NCBI GenBank assembly: GCA_020849765.1
Contig: JADLAY010000062.1
Location: 1-64,000, forward strand
Length of the DNA stretch: 64,000 nucleotides
Direction: 5' to 3'
Source of the DNA: Anaerolineae bacterium
GTDB lineage: Bacteria; Chloroflexota; Anaerolineae; Aggregatilineales; Phototrophicaceae
In this document: positions 63,795-64,000 of the stretch, piece after piece
How positions within the stretch are numbered: the first letter of the stretch is position 1
Layout of the letters: each line of letters opens with the position of its first letter
Program-made: the position numbers and the translations under genes
Notes under the pieces: model-generated
Told to the model about the DNA's origin: nothing
Database searches by the model: none
What the model saw: the letters and a program-made list of their open reading frames with translations, nothing else

Positions 63795-64000
63795 TTACGC
63801 AGCGCCCTTGGATTGCAGTACAGCGAACGGCGTCTTGAACAGGATTTCCAGGTCGAGCCAGATGTTCGCGTTGTGGATGTACCACACGTCCATCGCCACC
63901 ATCTTGTCGAACTCTACCTGGCTGCGGCCTTCCACCTGCCACCAGCCCGTGAACCCTGGCTTCGCCGCCAGTCGTTCCAGAAAGGCCGTCGGCATCATGT
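63795..64000 (-). CDS. Bacterial sugar transferase (UDP-sugar phosphotransferase), C-terminal fragment
   Basis: Only the last ~68 residues are in the window; the 5' part lies beyond the right edge. The fragment matches the end of WcaJ/CpsE-type phosphoglycosyl transferases that load a sugar-1-phosphate on undecaprenyl phosphate: KPGFTGWWQVEGRSQVEFDK, MDVWYIHNANIWLDLEILFK and the ending VLQSKGAA. These start exopolysaccharide or glycan assembly at the membrane. Confidence 0.88.
   Translation of the reverse strand, partial: MMPTAFLERLAAKPGFTGWWQVEGRSQVEFDKMVAMDVWYIHNANIWLDLEILFKTPFAVLQSKGAA

Overview
The window is a GC-rich (roughly 60% GC) bacterial chromosome segment. I infer a member of the Chloroflexota, probably Anaerolineae-like. 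The basis is the gene content (HTH/NB-ARC/WD40 proteins, secreted FG-GAP-repeat proteins, PPC-domain proteins, MacB-like exporters with paired HlyD subunits), the short IF-2 and the multi-hairpin intergenic repeats. No taxonomic marker is complete: only the 3' end of a 5S rRNA is present, at the left edge.

Layout. 1-143: end of an rRNA operon and its terminator. 0.3-4.6 kb: an orphan, ftsH, acpS and an L,D-transpeptidase. 4.7-12.4 kb: a carbohydrate locus on the minus strand, with a LacI-type regulator, sugar-binding protein and two ABC permeases, then a clan GH-A glycosidase and a PIG-V-like membrane mannosyltransferase; a perfect 16-bp LacI-type operator lies upstream of the regulator. 12.4-13.0 kb: a composite palindromic repeat and tRNA-Leu(UAG). 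13.0-18.1 kb: a 1213-residue HTH/NB-ARC/WD40 STAND protein, divergent from a single-domain LuxR HTH protein and a secreted alpha/beta hydrolase. 18.18-20.08 kb: an AT-rich 1.86-kb segment bounded by perfect 37-bp direct repeats, carrying a small membrane protein, a LexA-like winged-helix protein and an orphan; the right repeat contains most of the nusA promoter. 20.2-25.8 kb: the translation/transcription operon nusA-rnpM-infB-rbfA-nrnA. 26-34 kb: a response regulator, a GT4 glycosyltransferase and a MacB-like exporter locus (two HlyD-family subunits, ATPase, permease) split by a second copy of the composite repeat.

34-37 kb: rex, mgtC-like, a methyltransferase and mreB. 37.5-44.6 kb: three tandem secreted paralogues that share signal peptide, FG-GAP-like propeller repeats and a proline-rich tail but carry different N-terminal modules (M23 peptidase in one, leucine-rich repeats plus FN3 in two). 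44.7-53.3 kb: ilvD, an ICMT-like methyltransferase under a strong promoter with an 18-bp palindrome, a dienelactone-hydrolase-like protein, a Bles03-family protein, several orphans, a GDSL hydrolase, a GNAT and a NYN nuclease. 53.4-58.1 kb: a GT39-like membrane protein and two secreted proteins. 58.2-64 kb: tRNA-Arg(ACG), a fused ATP sulfurylase/APS kinase, a small monooxygenase-like protein, a ParB-like gene next to a truncated tandem copy of itself, a secreted beta-rich protein and the C-terminus of a sugar-phosphate transferase cut by the right edge.

The parts least explained by known genes are the 1.86-kb repeat-bounded segment at the nusA promoter, two families of structured dispersed repeats, the STAND/LuxR pair with its small operator-like repeats, and the domain-swapped secreted paralogue cluster.
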